Source: Portulaca oleracea (Eukaryota > Streptophyta > Magnoliopsida > Caryophyllales > Portulacaceae). From it: 64,000 bases of DNA. The stretch is taken from the NCBI GenBank assembly GCA_029582165.1, contig CM055892.1:11946754-12010753 (forward strand), given 5' to 3'. The notes below the pieces were generated by a model. That model was given only the letters and a program-made list of their open reading frames with translations. It did not search any database and was not told the origin of the DNA. Made by a program: the position numbers and the translations under genes. The first letter of the stretch is position 1. Each line of letters opens with the position of its first letter. Below are positions 23,086 through 35,321 of this stretch, in pieces.

Positions 23086-25226
23086 ATGGTTGCGACCAGG
23101 AAGGGAACCGCCAAGGGTTCAGTTGCTAGGAGGATAACGGCGAAAACTTCGGCCACTCAGTCCAGCGCACCTGTCAACTCCAAGTGACGTGAGGCACTAC
23201 ATTCTCCATCTGTGTCAGAAACTCATGGTGTCGAGACAGAAAAACCAATAGCTACACCAATTGCAGCGCATCAAAAGGATACTCAAAGTGCAGGAAAACA
23301 AAGTATTGACAATAGGGGTGAGCAATACCGAGTATCTGTTAAAAATTCAAGGATCCAGTCCTGGATCCATTTCGAAATGGATCCTATATTCACCATCCAA
23401 TCCTGGATCCATTTCAAACTGGATCCTAAAATCAGGATCCAGTCCCGGATCCACTAGATCTGGATCCGGATCCAGATTCTAGTTTGAAAGCACGTGATAG
23501 CTGTCCAAGATTTTTATAATTTCCCTAAATACTGAAATATGAAAATAGTTCCAGCAAGTCAACACCTCATAAATCGACATGAAGAGTTTATGATTGAAAA
23601 TGGGTGAATACAGATCAATAACTGAGAACAAAGATAGAAAAATTCCATACAAATCATAAATCGACATGAAGAGTTTATGATTGAAAATGAGATAATGAAT
23701 TATTGAAGGAACTACCTGCCAGTTACGTGCGCTAATGCTCCAAAAGCGCCAGTGATTGAGTCGCCGTCGAACAGGAATGATTATGTGAGAGACTGAGAGC
23801 CGAGAGGGATTTAGGGACGATTGGGGTTTTCGAACAGTGTTTTGGCATTCGAACAGTGAGAGCCTAAGAGGGAGTTGGGGTTTCGGTGAGGGGTTGCTAG
23901 CGTACTGGCTATTAGGACTGTGCGAGAGAGTGAGGCAGTGAGAGGGACTGAGGGAGTTACCGAGTTAGGGTTTCGGTGAGAGACTATCTGACTCAGCGGG
24001 TGAGGGCTGTGATTTGAATGTGTGAGGCAGTGAAAGTTTAGGGAAATTTAAGTATTATAAAATTTAAGGTTTCTTAATGGGCTTTAGAACTTTAGCAGAC
24101 TGTGAGCTGACTGAAGAGTTGACATAAATTAATTTTTATATTGAAAAATCGAATGGATCCTGGATCCCGGATTTGGATCCGGATCCTTCAAGTCAGGATC
24201 TGGTCCCGGACCCATTAATAAATGGATCTTAACTTTAGGATCCAGTCCTAAATCCAGATAGCTAAGATCCGGAACCGGATCCAACTAGATCCGGATCTGG
24301 ATCCGGGTACCTTTTTTTTTTTTGCTCACCCCTAATTGACAATGGACAAGTGAAATCATATGCATCGCTCTTCAAACAAGATGAAGGTATGTCACTAAAA
24401 TACATTGAGGAATTTGGAAGCAAACGATTATTGGAAACATTCAGTTATTTGCTCAGTTCTTGGGGCAAACCCCCCTTTTGAAGTGATCAGTGGATATATA
24501 CGAAGAATATGAAGGAATTTGGACATTGAGTCTATCTCAGTTGCCAAGAATTAGGTATATTTAATTAGATTAAAAAAAGAGAAGAATATGAAGCAAGCCA
24601 TTCGCGAAGACTTCTACTTTTTTGACATGAAACCTTTCCTTGTCACAAAGTGGAATGAACAGCTTGATGTGGGTATAGCTTCGATTCAATCCCTTCCTCT
24701 ATGGATTCAGTTACCTAATCTGCCACTCAAATACTGGAGTATCGAGTGTCTCAGTAAGATCACAAGTATGATCGATGTCCCAATTAAAACTGATAAAAGA
24801 ACTAAAGAAAGGACCATGTTGGGGTTTGCAAAGGTCCTTATTGAGATGCCTCTTAAAGGGCCTTTCCCAGACTATATAGATTTCCTGGATGACAAAGATC
24901 AGCTGGTTCGACAGCAGATAACGTATGAATGGAAGCCTACTCATTACCCCCACTGCAATATGTACGGGCACAGTGAGCAAGAATGCAGGAAGAAAGCTAA
25001 GGAGAAGCAAGTTTGGGACCCTAAGAAACAAACTAAGGAAGGGAATGATGGAAAGATAAAACTGCACCAAAGAGAAGTAGATGAGGAGGGTTTTATCCGA
25101 GTAAAGAAAACACCCAGAACATCTAACAGAAACATCAATAAATCTGCAGAACAGCCGAGAATATCTAATTCTTTTGAAGTTTTAAGCACTGATGACAACA
25201 ACTGTGAAGAGGATGATGATCAGTAG
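23086..25226 (+). pseudogene. LINE ORF1 (DUF4283, CCHC-like), interrupted
   Basis: It starts MVATRKGTAKGSVARR at 23,086, has a TGA at 23,185-23,187, continues in frame to the hAT-like insertion at 23,313 and resumes at 24,335 (SYASLFKQDEGMSLKYIEE). A frameshift near 24,430-24,445 and stops at about 24,509 and 24,552 follow. From 24,588 an open run of 212 codons holds the DUF4283 core (REDFYFFDMKPFLVTKWNEQ, PLWIQLPNLPLKYWS) and a zinc knuckle YPHCNMYGHSEQECRKK whose first Cys is Tyr. The hydrophilic C-terminus ends at 25,226. RNA-binding ORF1 proteins of plant L1 elements have this layout. Confidence 0.8.
23313..24334. mobile_element. hAT-type non-autonomous element, 1,022 bp, inside LINE ORF1
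   Basis: A perfect 8-bp duplication ATTGACAA flanks it (23,305-23,312 and 24,335-24,342). Termini are TAGGGGTGAGCAATACC and the inverse of TAGGGGTGAGCAAAA. Both subterminal regions are full of GGATCC-type repeats (GGATCCAGTCCTGGATCC and relatives). Excision plus loss of one duplication restores the LINE frame. There is no transposase. Confidence 0.9.
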
Positions 25227-25269
25227 GATGTAGAATCGGATCAAGAAAACCCCACTCCCGTTGATGACA

Positions 25270-28200
25270 ATCATAGGATGGAACGTTCGCGGGCTTAATG
25301 GCCCGCAAAAAAAGAAAATCTCAGGATCCTCTTGAGAGAACAGAGAGCAGGATTAATCGCCCTCTACGAAACTAGAGTACATATCTCCAATCTCTCTAAA
25401 GTCAAGAGTTCTATTTTTCATCACTGGGAATGTACCACGATCTGGTTGGGCAGCAAAAAATTAGAATTTGGGTTGCTTGGCTACCCAATCAATTCTAGGT
25501 AACTTCGTTGAAGATTACAACTCAGCTGATTCACACTCACATCAGAAACATGCCAAACCTTATGAGCAAAAAATCAGGTCTTTTTCATGACATGGGTCTA
25601 TGGTAGTAACGCAACTGCTGAAAGATTAACTCTTTGGGCAGATCTTAATCAAATTACAGAAAGCATGAACGATCTGTGGGGGCTTCAAGGTGATTTCAAT
25701 GCCATCCTTATGAGCATCACAGAATTGGGGGGGGGGGGTGTGGGCAGATGTTGAAGCTTTCATGACAAACCTTTCAGAGATTGCATAAGATCATGTGGCT
25801 TGCATGAACCTCTTTTTCAAGGCGCCTACTATACCTAGTCTAACACTCATGTTTATTCGAGGCTAGGTAGGTTTTTTGCAAATGATCTTTGGTACATAAT
25901 CCCTGAAATTACCAGAATTGGGTATAAATGCAACGGGCTTTTTGAGCACGCTGCTATGTATATCCAATTTCATCATGACAAAATCCCAAGGCAGAGATTT
26001 CGCTATTGTGATATGTGGAATTACAACCCACAATTTCAGAACATAATCAAAGATGCTGATCTGAATCGTCCAACTGGTTATGCATGCACCAACTCACAAG
26101 CTGCTTGAAGAGGATGCAACATGATTTTAGGCGGTTGCATAAGGACAAATATGCGGATATTTATGAGCAGCAGATGTTAGAGCGGTGAAATTTGGCTGAT
26201 TTGTAGGAACAAGTAATGACCGCTCCTCATGATTCCCATCTCTTGGCAGCTAAGGAGGAAACCCGTAAGAAATACACTGAGATTCTCAAGTCTACAATGC
26301 TGCTTAGACATCAACAAGGCAAATTGGATTGGGCGAAGCTGGAAGATTCTTGCTCGCATCTTTTCTTTGCAAAGTTGCTTCAGCAAAGAGCCAACAACTA
26401 CATTTACCAACTATCCAGTCCTGATGGAGCTACCGTTGAAGGGATTGATGAGGTTACTGCCCTCATGGCTGAATACTATAAATATCTAATTGGGCAGCAG
26501 GATATAATAAGGGAGTCAGTTAAACCCGAGATAATGGCCACTGGTTCTTGTCTTCCAGTAGAGCAGTAAATTTACATGAGTTGCCGTGTCACTGAGAAGG
26601 AAATGAAAGAGGCAATGTTCTCTATTCCTAATTCCAAAACTCCAGGTCTGGACGGATACACAAGTGGGTTTTTCAGGACGGCGTGGGGGCAGATTGGAGG
26701 TCAGGTTGTTGATGATGCCAAAGAATTCTTTGGCAAAGGTGCCCTGCTCAGAGAACTCAACGCAACACACCTTGTTCTCCTTCCTAAGGTGCAAAATCCA
26801 ACAAATCCGGGTGATTTCAGGCCAATCTCTTGTTGCAACACAGTCTATAAATGTTTCTCCAAAATCCTCGCCGCTAGAATAAAAGAAGTTCTCCTGAGCA
26901 TTATCAACCTTAATCAAGGTGCTTTCGTCCCAGCTACAGAACTTCTTCACAACGTCCTTCTTTGTCAGGAGGTCGCAAGGGGGTACACAAGAAGCTCGAT
27001 TACTCCGAGGTGCATGATGAAGGTCGACCTCAAAAAAGCTTTTGACTCGTTTCATAGGGACTTCATCAACGAAGCCCTCCATCATCTTAAGTTTCCATAG
27101 TCGATGATCAAGTGCATAATGACTTGTATCTCCACAACTTCCTTCTCAGCGTGCATGAACCGTCAAATCTCTGAGCTATTCCGTGGAGGCTGTGGACTGA
27201 GATAGGGGGATCCAATTTCCCCGCTTCTCTTTGTCATCACAATGGAATATTTATCTCGCTCTATCTCATACCATACCCAACAAGGCTTCAAATATCACCC
27301 TAGGTTCAAGGAACTGAGTCTAAAGCATCTCATGTTCGCCGATGACTTCATTATTATGTCTTCAACTGACCGTTGTTCCATCCAGAAAATAAAAATAGCT
27401 TTCACTCATTTCTTCTCGGTCACAAGGCTCACTGCCAACAACCGAAAATCCGAAGTGGTTTTTAGAGGGGTCAATGACGAGGATGCTCAGCAGCTTAAAC
27501 GGGAGATTGGCTACCCAATGGGTAAATTACCATTCAAATATTTGGGGATCCCCATTTTGGCTAGTAATCTCACGGATAAAATCACGGCTCGCATCAGGCT
27601 GTGCTCCTCCCGAAATATCTCATACGCAGGTAGGGTGGTGCTTATAAACCAAGTCCTAATGGGTATATTCACTTTCTGGACGCGAATTATTCTCATTCCC
27701 ACTTCGGTTACCAATAACATCATCAAGCTATGTAGAAATTTCTTATGGGGATCCAAAACTGATCAGCGGTGAAATCCAATGGTCTCTTGGAGCACTATTT
27801 GCACCCCAAACAGCAATGGTGGACTTGGCTTGAAAGATGGCATGGAACAAAGCTCACATTGTAAAACTGGTTTGGGACATCCAAAACCAAAAGGAGGTTC
27901 TTTGTGTCAAATGGATCCACTCTCGATATCTCAAAAATAAAGCTTGGTGGAGCTATTTCCCCTCCCCCCTGGTATGACACATGTCCCTATTGGAAACACA
28001 TCTGCGAGATCAAAGATTTAATTAGATGGGGATGTCATCCTGGGCGGAAATGGCATTGGAGCACAACCGGAGATGGGGGCTATAGGGTTTATCAAGGATA
28101 TCTATGGTTGCTTAATGCTTAGTCCTACCCAGATTGGATAAACATTCCTTGGTGCCCGCTCGCAACCCCTCGACATGGTTTTATTGCCTGGGTCTTGTTG

Positions 28201-28645
28201 CACAAGAAACTGCCGGTTCGTACCCGCACAACTTGCTAGAGTGACAATGATAACACAACTTGTGTGCTTTGTGATCGAAATGAGGAAGATATACCCCACC
28301 TTTTCAGCAGTTGCCCCTTCACAAGGGAGGTATCTGATAGTCTTGGAGCCTGGAGTCAACAATCTCTGTTCAGCACTAGGCTACCGTTGGAGATCATGAT
28401 TGATTGGCTTGCTCACAATGATGGTCCAAGGGCAATCAAGAGCCTTAATCGCGCTTTTTTCTTGCGCCCTCACATACTACATCTGGAGGCAGAGGAATGT
28501 AATCATTCATGGAGGAAGATGGCAAACCCCTCAACAAATTGCCAAACAAGTGCAGTTGGACATTCAGGCCAAAGTGATTGCATACTCTAGGCATAAAAGG
28601 AAATATGATAGCATAGTTAATTTGATCCGTAGAAATAGAATTTAA
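25270..28645 (+). pseudogene. LINE ORF2: endonuclease, reverse transcriptase, zinc-binding C-terminus
   Basis: Endonuclease remnants: IIGWNVRGLNGPQKK at about 25,270, then LWGLQGDFNAIL at about 25,673. Reverse transcriptase: FSIPNSKTPGLDGYTSGFFR at about 26,617, HLVLLPKVQNPTNPGDFRPI at about 26,770, MMKVDLKKAFDSFH at about 27,013, LMFADDFIIMSS at about 27,329 (catalytic FADD intact) and KLPFKYLGIPI at about 27,526. C-terminal zinc-binding domain: CVLCDRNEEDIPHLFSSCPF at about 28,263. A stop ends the frame at 28,645. At least six stops or frameshifts interrupt it, for example near 25,330, 26,190, 27,100, 27,770 and 28,120. Confidence 0.85.
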
Positions 28646-28710
28646 TTTCGAGGCGTCCCCGCTACTGTACCTATTGTGTTAGTTAATGAAATTCCACGTT
28701 TTTCTCTTGC

Positions 28711-28713
<3 letters not shown>

Positions 28714-28763
<50 letters not shown>
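28714..28763. repeat. (TA)n tail of the LINE
   Basis: It follows GTTTTTCTCTTGCAAC, the same relative position as in the truncated LINE ending at 20,983. Confidence 0.95.
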
Positions 28764-28767
<4 letters not shown>

Positions 28768-29110
28768 AAATCACCTATGGAAAATCGACACTTACGGTTT
28801 GGTTACTCTTAACCTATTTTCGAATATAAATAATCATTGTCAATTAAAAAATAAATTAATGAGCAATATTTTGAATCTACCAAGACTTAGTGGATAACAT
28901 AAAAGACAAGAGTCATTACCAGTTGACTACCATTGCTTTAATGTCATTATTGTTACATACAAAATTAACATTTTATCCAATATTTTCAAAGTAGAATTAT
29001 TATAAGATTAAGTGTTTTTTGAGATACTATTAATAAAGATTTAAAAATATTGTATAGTTACTTGCATCAATTCAAATTAATTAGCTAATAGAAAATTACT
29101 ATTATTCTCT
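28764..29110. other. no gene seen
   Basis: AT-rich spacer between the LINE tail and the MITE; nothing recognisable. Confidence 0.4.
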
Positions 29111-29119
29111 ATTATATTT

Positions 29120-29542
29120 GGATTATTGGACGATAATACACTGAACTTTAGGGGTATTGGACAATAATGCACTGAACTTTTTTCTTGGACTCTAATACAC
29201 TAAACTTTGAGGATATTGGACAATACTGCACTCAGACAAATTTAGCTAGTGGATGACGCGGTGGTTGTCCTACTTTGAGCTACCGTTTTTCTATTTTTTT
29301 CCAAAAAATACATTAGTCACCTTGCTTATGTGTACTTTCTAACACGACAAAAATTTTTCTGAAAAAAAGTAGAAAATGACACCTTAAAGTAGGATAGCCA
29401 CCGCGTCAACCATCAGGTGAATTGGTCTGAGTGCATTATTGTCCAATACCCTCAAAGTTCAGTGTATTAGAGTCTAAGAAAAAAGTTCACTGCATTATTA
29501 TCCAGTACCCCTAAAGTTCAATGTATTATCATCCAATAATCC
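29120..29542. mobile_element. MULE-type MITE, 423 bp
   Basis: A perfect 9-bp duplication ATTATATTT flanks it (29,111-29,119 and 29,543-29,551). Inverted ends are GGATTATTGGACGATAATAC and the inverse of GGATTATTGGATGATAATAC, continuing through ACTTTAGGGGTA and further, giving arms of roughly 100 bp or more. No coding is present. Confidence 0.9.
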
Positions 29543-29689
29543 ATTATATTTTATGACATGTGGCAAATATTTTTTATTACTGTATGAATTTTTGAAAAGA
29601 TTCAGCATGGCATAATCACGATTCTGAGGTGTGAACATATTATATAACATGTACTAAATAATAGTCTAATAGATGGCATCAATGTACAG

Positions 29690-31760
29690 GAAGGAAATTG
29701 GATAAATCACGGAGGAGACTTACGTAACAGAAGATATGGGTCGAAAGAGGTGAGAATAAGCCCTAAAACAGTGAAAAACCTTAGTTTGAAGTGGAAATTT
29801 GAGGGTGAGGGAGACATAACAGCAACCCCAGCTATTTACAAGGGGGTTGTGTACTTCCCCAGTTGGGATGGTTACGTTTACGCAGTTAAGGCCTGCGATG
29901 GGTCCCTTGTGTGGAAGCAATTCCTTCAGAACCTCACTGGTTTAGCCCCCACTGGCAGGATCGTCAATGTGAATGCCACAGTGGCCAGAGCAACTCCAAC
30001 TATTGCCAAGGACTTGGGCTTGCTTATTCTGGGTGTTTATGGTCCTGCAGTCTTGCTCGCTTTAAGAGTCCTCGATGGTTCACTGGTTTGGATGACTACC
30101 CTCGACCATCATAATAACAGCATAATTACCATGTCTGGGACCTACTATGACAGGTTAGCTTTTCTTTATCTCTTACACTCACGGGACACCCATGGCGCTA
30201 AGCTAATCACTGAGTCAAGCCAATTTGTTTGCACAGGGCGTTCTATGTGGGGGTATCATCACAAGAAGAAGGATCTAACATTGAGCAGTGTTGTACTTTC
30301 CGTGGGAGCTTTGTGAAAGTAGAAGCAAAAACAGGGAGAATAAAATGGCGAAGGTACATGTTACCGGACAACAAGGGGCAGCGTGGGGAGTATGCAGGGG
30401 CGGCAGTGTGGGGTAGTAGCCCCTCCATAGATGTATTCAGAAACTCCATCTACATAGCAACTGGAAATCTCTACTCCGCCCCTCAGCGAGTCATCGACTG
30501 CCAGAGGAGACTAAACAACCAGACCATCCCGGTTAACCCCGACGACTGTATTGAACCGGATAACCATTCAAATTCCATCTTAGCGTTGGATTTGGACAAA
30601 GGAAATATTAAATGGTTTCGCCAGCTTGGAGGGTATGATATTTGGTTATTTGCTTGTTCCATTGATCCTTCTAACCCAAGTTGCCCTCCTGGACCTAGCC
30701 CAGATGCTGATTTTGGCGAGGCCCCCATGTTGCTTACCATTAAAACTAATGGGACTAAAAAGGACCTTGCCGTTGCCACACAGAAGAGTGGCTTTGCTTG
30801 GGCTTTAGATAGAGATAACGGCAATATTGTTTGGAGTACGGTATGTTCTTATTATCTCGCTTTTTCATCAATTCTCATGTTATATAATTTGTACTAAATA
30901 CTAAGGTCCTCTTCTTTAGCTTCGTAGATTTTTCTTTGCTAACTTAATTTTATTTTACCTTTTCATCCAAAAAAAAAACTTATTTTAAATAATTTATATT
31001 TAAAAATCTTTAAAAGAAACAGGTGATTTAATTTGACTTTACATATTTCCACTACATGTCACAAGTGCACTCACTCATATGAATAGGTGATGTTTTATAT
31101 CTAACAAGCTCCACCCAGAATGAGTGAGTTCACTGCTGACATGTTGAGTTTGGTTAAAGACGGTTTTATGTCATATATAGTTCACGGAATAGCCCTTAAC
31201 AAACATTTGTAAATTTTATCCCTTTATTTATACGATGTTTATGTTTTCTGTGTTGAGGGATATATTTATGTGGAAAAATGAGACAGGAGGCAGGGCCAGG
31301 AGGTGCAGCAGGAGGAGGGACGTGGGGATCTGCCACAGATGGGAAGAGAGTCTACACAAACATAGTAAACACAGATGGCAAGACTTTTGTTCTTAAACCA
31401 TCCAACAAAACCACAACTACAGGGGGATGGGTGGCCATGGAAACAGCAACTGGAAGGATCCTATGGTCAACCGGAGACCCCAGCAGTAACGTCTTGTTGA
31501 GCAGTAGCGGCCCAGTCACCGTGGCTAATGGAGTTGTCTTTGCTGGATCAACTAATGGGACAGGACCCATATATGCCATCAACGCAATCAATGGACAAAT
31601 TTTGTGGTCCTATAACACTGGTGCAACCATCTATGGAGGAGTGTCCGTAAGTGATGGATGTATCTACTTCGGACATGGATACAAATCCACATTTGGCTTC
31701 TTTATTCCTACTTTCACCCCTGGAAAAACACTCTTTGCTTTCTGCGTTCCAAGTCCATGA
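29690..31760 (+). CDS. PQQ-repeat, polyvinyl-alcohol-dehydrogenase-like protein (exons 2-4)
   Basis: Three exons splice cleanly: 29,690-30,153, 30,237-30,840 and 31,287-31,760 (stop TGA), with GT-AG introns of 83 and 446 bp and matching phases. The product begins EGNWINHGGDLRNRRYG. It shows repeated PQQ beta-propeller blades (ITATPAIYKGVVYFPSWDGY, DGSLVWKQFL, GASPSI-like WGSSPSIDVF, ILALDLDKGNIKWF, SGFAWALDRDNGNIVWST, GPIYAINAINGQILWSYNTG) and the insert NPSCPPGPSPDADFGEAPML seen in plant members. No stop or frameshift is visible over about 513 codons. With the exon at 10,665 the protein would be 542 residues with a signal peptide, a normal family length, so it is probably secreted. The family is named after a bacterial enzyme; the plant substrate is unknown to me. 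The frame does not begin with a usable ATG, so an upstream exon is required. Confidence 0.85.
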
Positions 31761-32290
31761 TACCACTTTATATCTTACCTCAACTCCCAACTTATTGCTC
31801 CTTCATTCCTACTTATCACCTTTCATATATAAGTCATTCACAATGTACGCAATTACTGTACTAACAAACATTATGCTTCTCCTTACTATTTTGCATGTTG
31901 ATAAAAATAAATAATGCATGCAATTTCCAACATGCAAAATATGCGTAATTCAAAACTGATTATCACATTTAAGTACTAAGCACCTTTGACTATTTTTTTT
32001 TGGTTAATAGAATTAAAGGCGGGAATTATTTTAATATGTTCAAATTGATAAAGGAGTATATATTCATAGATGTGCAATGAATAATACTAATCGGGAATTT
32101 GTCTCCAAGAACTTCCCACAAGTAGATAAATTATTTTGGCAACAAATTCTTTTGTTGTAAAAGGCTACATTTTTGTTGTCCTTTGACTTTGAGTAACAAA
32201 AAGCATTTGTCATGATTTGGTTGCCTAATCCTCAAATCAAAGTTCTAGTTACAAATTAATAAAACTAATAGCACAAGATTACTTTAAGGG
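31761..32290 (+). other. 3' flank of the PQQ-repeat gene
   Basis: Probable 3' UTR and AT-rich downstream sequence. AATAAATAATG at about 31,907 could serve for polyadenylation. No other gene is seen. Confidence 0.4.
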
Positions 32291-34358
32291 GTGACAAATT
32301 TTTTTTTTTTTTTTGGTTACCTTAGTAGATTTGGGTGATCATTTTTCTTTTTGTTGTGAAAGACTATGTGTTTTATTATTTTAAGTTCTTATTATGGCTA
32401 AAAATGAAACAAAATTATTAGCATTAAAAATAAAATTAGAAACCTAAATTTCTAATCCTAATCTCTACCCTTTCTTCTTTCTCCCTCGCCCCACTTTCTA
32501 CAACCCAGCCTAACTCACCACTACTCCCTCACAGCCTACCCGCCTTCCTCCTACCCGACCCAGCAGCCCAAATACCCACGACCCAAAACCCTACACATTT
32601 CCCCCTCTCCTCTCAGCTTTAACCCACTGAACCCTAACTCTAATTATTTTCCCCCCTCTTTCATTCTAATTCACATTTTCTCCCCATCTCTCTCTAACCC
32701 TCTCTCTTCTCTTTCTCTTTTTGATTTCGTCCCTTTGATACTCTCAGCAAGCCAGCCATCACAAATTCTCTCCCCCTCTTCCTCTCTTTCTCTCTCAATC
32801 TGTCTCATTCTTTCTCTGTCTCTTTCTGTCTCCATTTTCAGAAAAAAAAAAACCCAACCTAAAATTCACCCCCATTCTCCCTCTTTCCTCTCTTCTCTCT
32901 AATACACTCACCCTCTTTCTCTTTCTTTGTCTTTTTTCAGAATCGGACGAAAATCCGCAGAAGAAGTACAACAACAGTAGCGGCGCAAGACATACACCAC
33001 CACCGAGACTCCTACCATCCTAATTTGCATCCCAACCGTCCGAGACAAAGAAGATCGAAGGGCTGAGATTGAATGTTGCAGGCTGAGAATTCAAGTATAA
33101 AAGGGAGAAGGAGCAGAATTGAAGATTTTTATGGTCGGTTTTGGGAAAGTGACGACTCAGACCTTCCATCTCTATTTTAGGGTTTGTTCTTTATATTAGA
33201 TGTTAATTGTACGGTTAGATTGGTTGTAATTATCGTTTAATCTTTGTTTTAGTTTCGATCCCAGTAATTGATTAGGGTTTTGTTAGGATTATACTCATGT
33301 TTTAGATTTGTTTTCTTTACAATGATTTTCGGTTATGTTGGCTTTTGATTTCAGTTGTTTTCTTTGAATGATATTCTAAGTTGATTTATGTTTAAATTGG
33401 GTTATTTTTTATTCTTAGTTGTCCCTTTTTAATTTTTTCTGTTTCTCTTGCATCCTTCTCCCCTGTTTTCCCCATTTTTTTGCTTCCCTTGTTTCTCTAT
33501 TTCTTTTCCCTATCTTCTTCTTTTCCCTGTTCTCGGTTTAGGTGGCAGTAGCACTAGGAATTTAGTTCTGTTTTTTTCTTTTCTTTCCTTCGTTCAGTAG
33601 TAATAGCAATAGGTAGTAGTACTGGTAATTTTTCGTTTGGCTTTGTTATTTTTAATTATTACTAGGTTTGTTTATTTAGTCTAGTGATTATTTTAGTAAC
33701 CAGATTGAAGCTAGGTTATTATTTTTAGCTTAATTAAGTTAAAGTTAGATTAGTATAGTTTGGGCCTGTTGATAAGTTTAGCTTTAGGTTAGTATCACGG
33801 GCTTAGTTGAATCTAGGTTTTAGTATTTTGGGTGAGTTTCAATTAGTTAGTAGTGGGGCCACTTAGTCTTTGGGCTTGTTCAGTTAGTTGGATCAAAACT
33901 AGGTTGTGTTTGGGGTAAATTGCATCTTAAGTTTGTAATAAAATGATTAGTAAGTAGTTAACCTAGGTTAGGGGGTGATTAAGGCTCTTATTAGGGGTTT
34001 AATTTGAGGTTTGATTGGAAGGAAATGTTTAGCTTAGTTTAGGATTTCTCACCATTACTCTCTATTGTTTGTGGAAGTTTAGTTGGTTGGGAGGTCTGCT
34101 AGATTTCTCTAAAGCATTAGTGTGAGGTTTTAGTGGGATAATTAGACTTTCTTTCATGAAAGTGAAGATTGATTTAATTAGGATTTGTTACACTTTATAC
34201 TCTTAAGTTTTAGTTTCCAAAACTTCCAAGTTTATGAAAACTCCAAAGTTTATGGAAATCCATCCTAGTAGGTGTGAGTTCGAGATAGCTTTTAAATTTC
34301 GGTAGCCACAACTCCTTGTGGATACGACAATACACCCGCACTATGCTGTGATAGAACA
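32291..34358 (+). mobile_element. long LTR-like sequence before a tRNA-Asp-type primer site
   Basis: It ends CACCCGCACTATGCTGTG...AACA at 34,358, matching the place and style of Athila-type LTR ends. A start at TGACAAATTTTT (32,291) after AAGGGG is possible but unproven. The first third (32,440-32,940) is strongly CT-rich. No protein is recognisable. Confidence 0.45.
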
Positions 34359-34361
34359 AAA

Positions 34362-34379
34362 TGGCGTCGTTGCCAGGGA
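34362..34379 (+). other. primer-binding site, tRNA-Asp type
   Basis: TGGCGTCGTTGCCAGGGA differs at two bases from TGGCGCCGTTGCCGGGGA, the site in the Athila-like element at 56,844. Confidence 0.7.
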
Positions 34380-34559
34380 GTTGTGCCTAACGACCTTTTA
34401 GTTTTTCTTGAGCATTCCCTCTAGGTTTTAAAAGAAAAAAAGTTAAAAATCTAAAAAAAATAGGAAAATGACATGTTTTGACTTTGTGATTATTATGATA
34501 GATTAATTGAATATCGTGCTTATTGGACTTCTCAAGGTTATAAATCTTCTAGAGGGGAA

Positions 34560-35321
34560 ATGTTGGTTGTTATTAATGAAGGAGTGAATTTTATAACTCG
34601 TTATCTGCTAGATTGTTTTGGTTTTAATATGGGAAATGATAATGAGGCTTGGAGATTGCTTATTTGGTTGATACGGGATTCTCGTGATTTTAAAAAGAGT
34701 TTTCATTCTGAGGGTTATTATTATTTTGATAATCCATGTGCTCACCATGCTAGAAATTTGAATGTTTGTCCCTCTTCCCCTTGTGATGATTTACATGCTC
34801 AATCTCCATCTGTGGATCAACCGAGGGAAATGGGCTACGAAGATTCATATGTGAGTACTTCTTCCTCTGATACTTCAATTCCTATGCATACCCCCTCCCC
34901 ATATGCTCAATTTGAAATATCTACTCATGCGACCATGTCGTCCACTTATGTTGCTCATCCGAACTTTGTTGAAAATGATGTGAATTATGTGCAACAAGGT
35001 GATGAATTTAATGCAAACATAGAAAAAATGGAAAAAAGGCTTCATGAGTTACTTTCTTTATTTCGTGAAATGAGACCTGATTTGTTTGAAAATGGCCATG
35101 AGTTAAGACCTTCCTCTCCCGAGGAATATTCTTTGAGTAGAATTGAGTCTTTTTCCCCATTGTCCCCTGATATCCATGTTGATTCCCCTTTGTGTGATTA
35201 TGGTTATAATGGCTCTTTTTCTCCTTCTTTGGCTTGTGTGCCACCCTCTCACGAATTAGAAATTGTGAATAACCCCCAAAAAGAGTTTTGTTTTTCTTTT
35301 AGGAGATGTTCTTGTCCATAA
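34560..35321 (+). CDS. unidentified retroelement-associated protein
   Basis: An open frame of 253 codons lies about 200 bases after the primer site, where gag would be. The same frame is open without an ATG back to about 34,478 (CDYYDRLIEYRAYWTSQGYK), after a TGA. The protein starts MLVVINEGVNFITRYLLDCF, then has a Ser/Pro/His-rich middle (STSSSDTSIPMHTPSPYAQ), a short helical stretch (NIEKMEKRLHELLSLFREMR) and a Ser/Pro-rich end. I see no zinc knuckle, protease or known gag motif. It may be a gag-position protein of a non-autonomous element. I do not recognise it. Confidence 0.45.
   Translation: MLVVINEGVNFITRYLLDCFGFNMGNDNEAWRLLIWLIRDSRDFKKSFHSEGYYYFDNPCAHHARNLNVCPSSPCDDLHAQSPSVDQPREMGYEDSYVSTSSSDTSIPMHTPSPYAQFEISTHATMSSTYVAHPNFVENDVNYVQQGDEFNANIEKMEKRLHELLSLFREMRPDLFENGHELRPSSPEEYSLSRIESFSPLSPDIHVDSPLCDYGYNGSFSPSLACVPPSHELEIVNNPQKEFCFSFRRCSCP

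Larger units (their letters stand above)
23062..28713 (+). mobile_element. near full-length L1-type LINE, decayed, split by a hAT-like element
   Basis: ORF1 and ORF2 remnants lie in the expected order with a 3' untranslated stretch that ends in (TA)n at 28,714. The left end directly follows (TA)n. Its length without the insertion is about 4.6 kb. Both ORFs are broken, so it is immobile. Confidence 0.8.
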
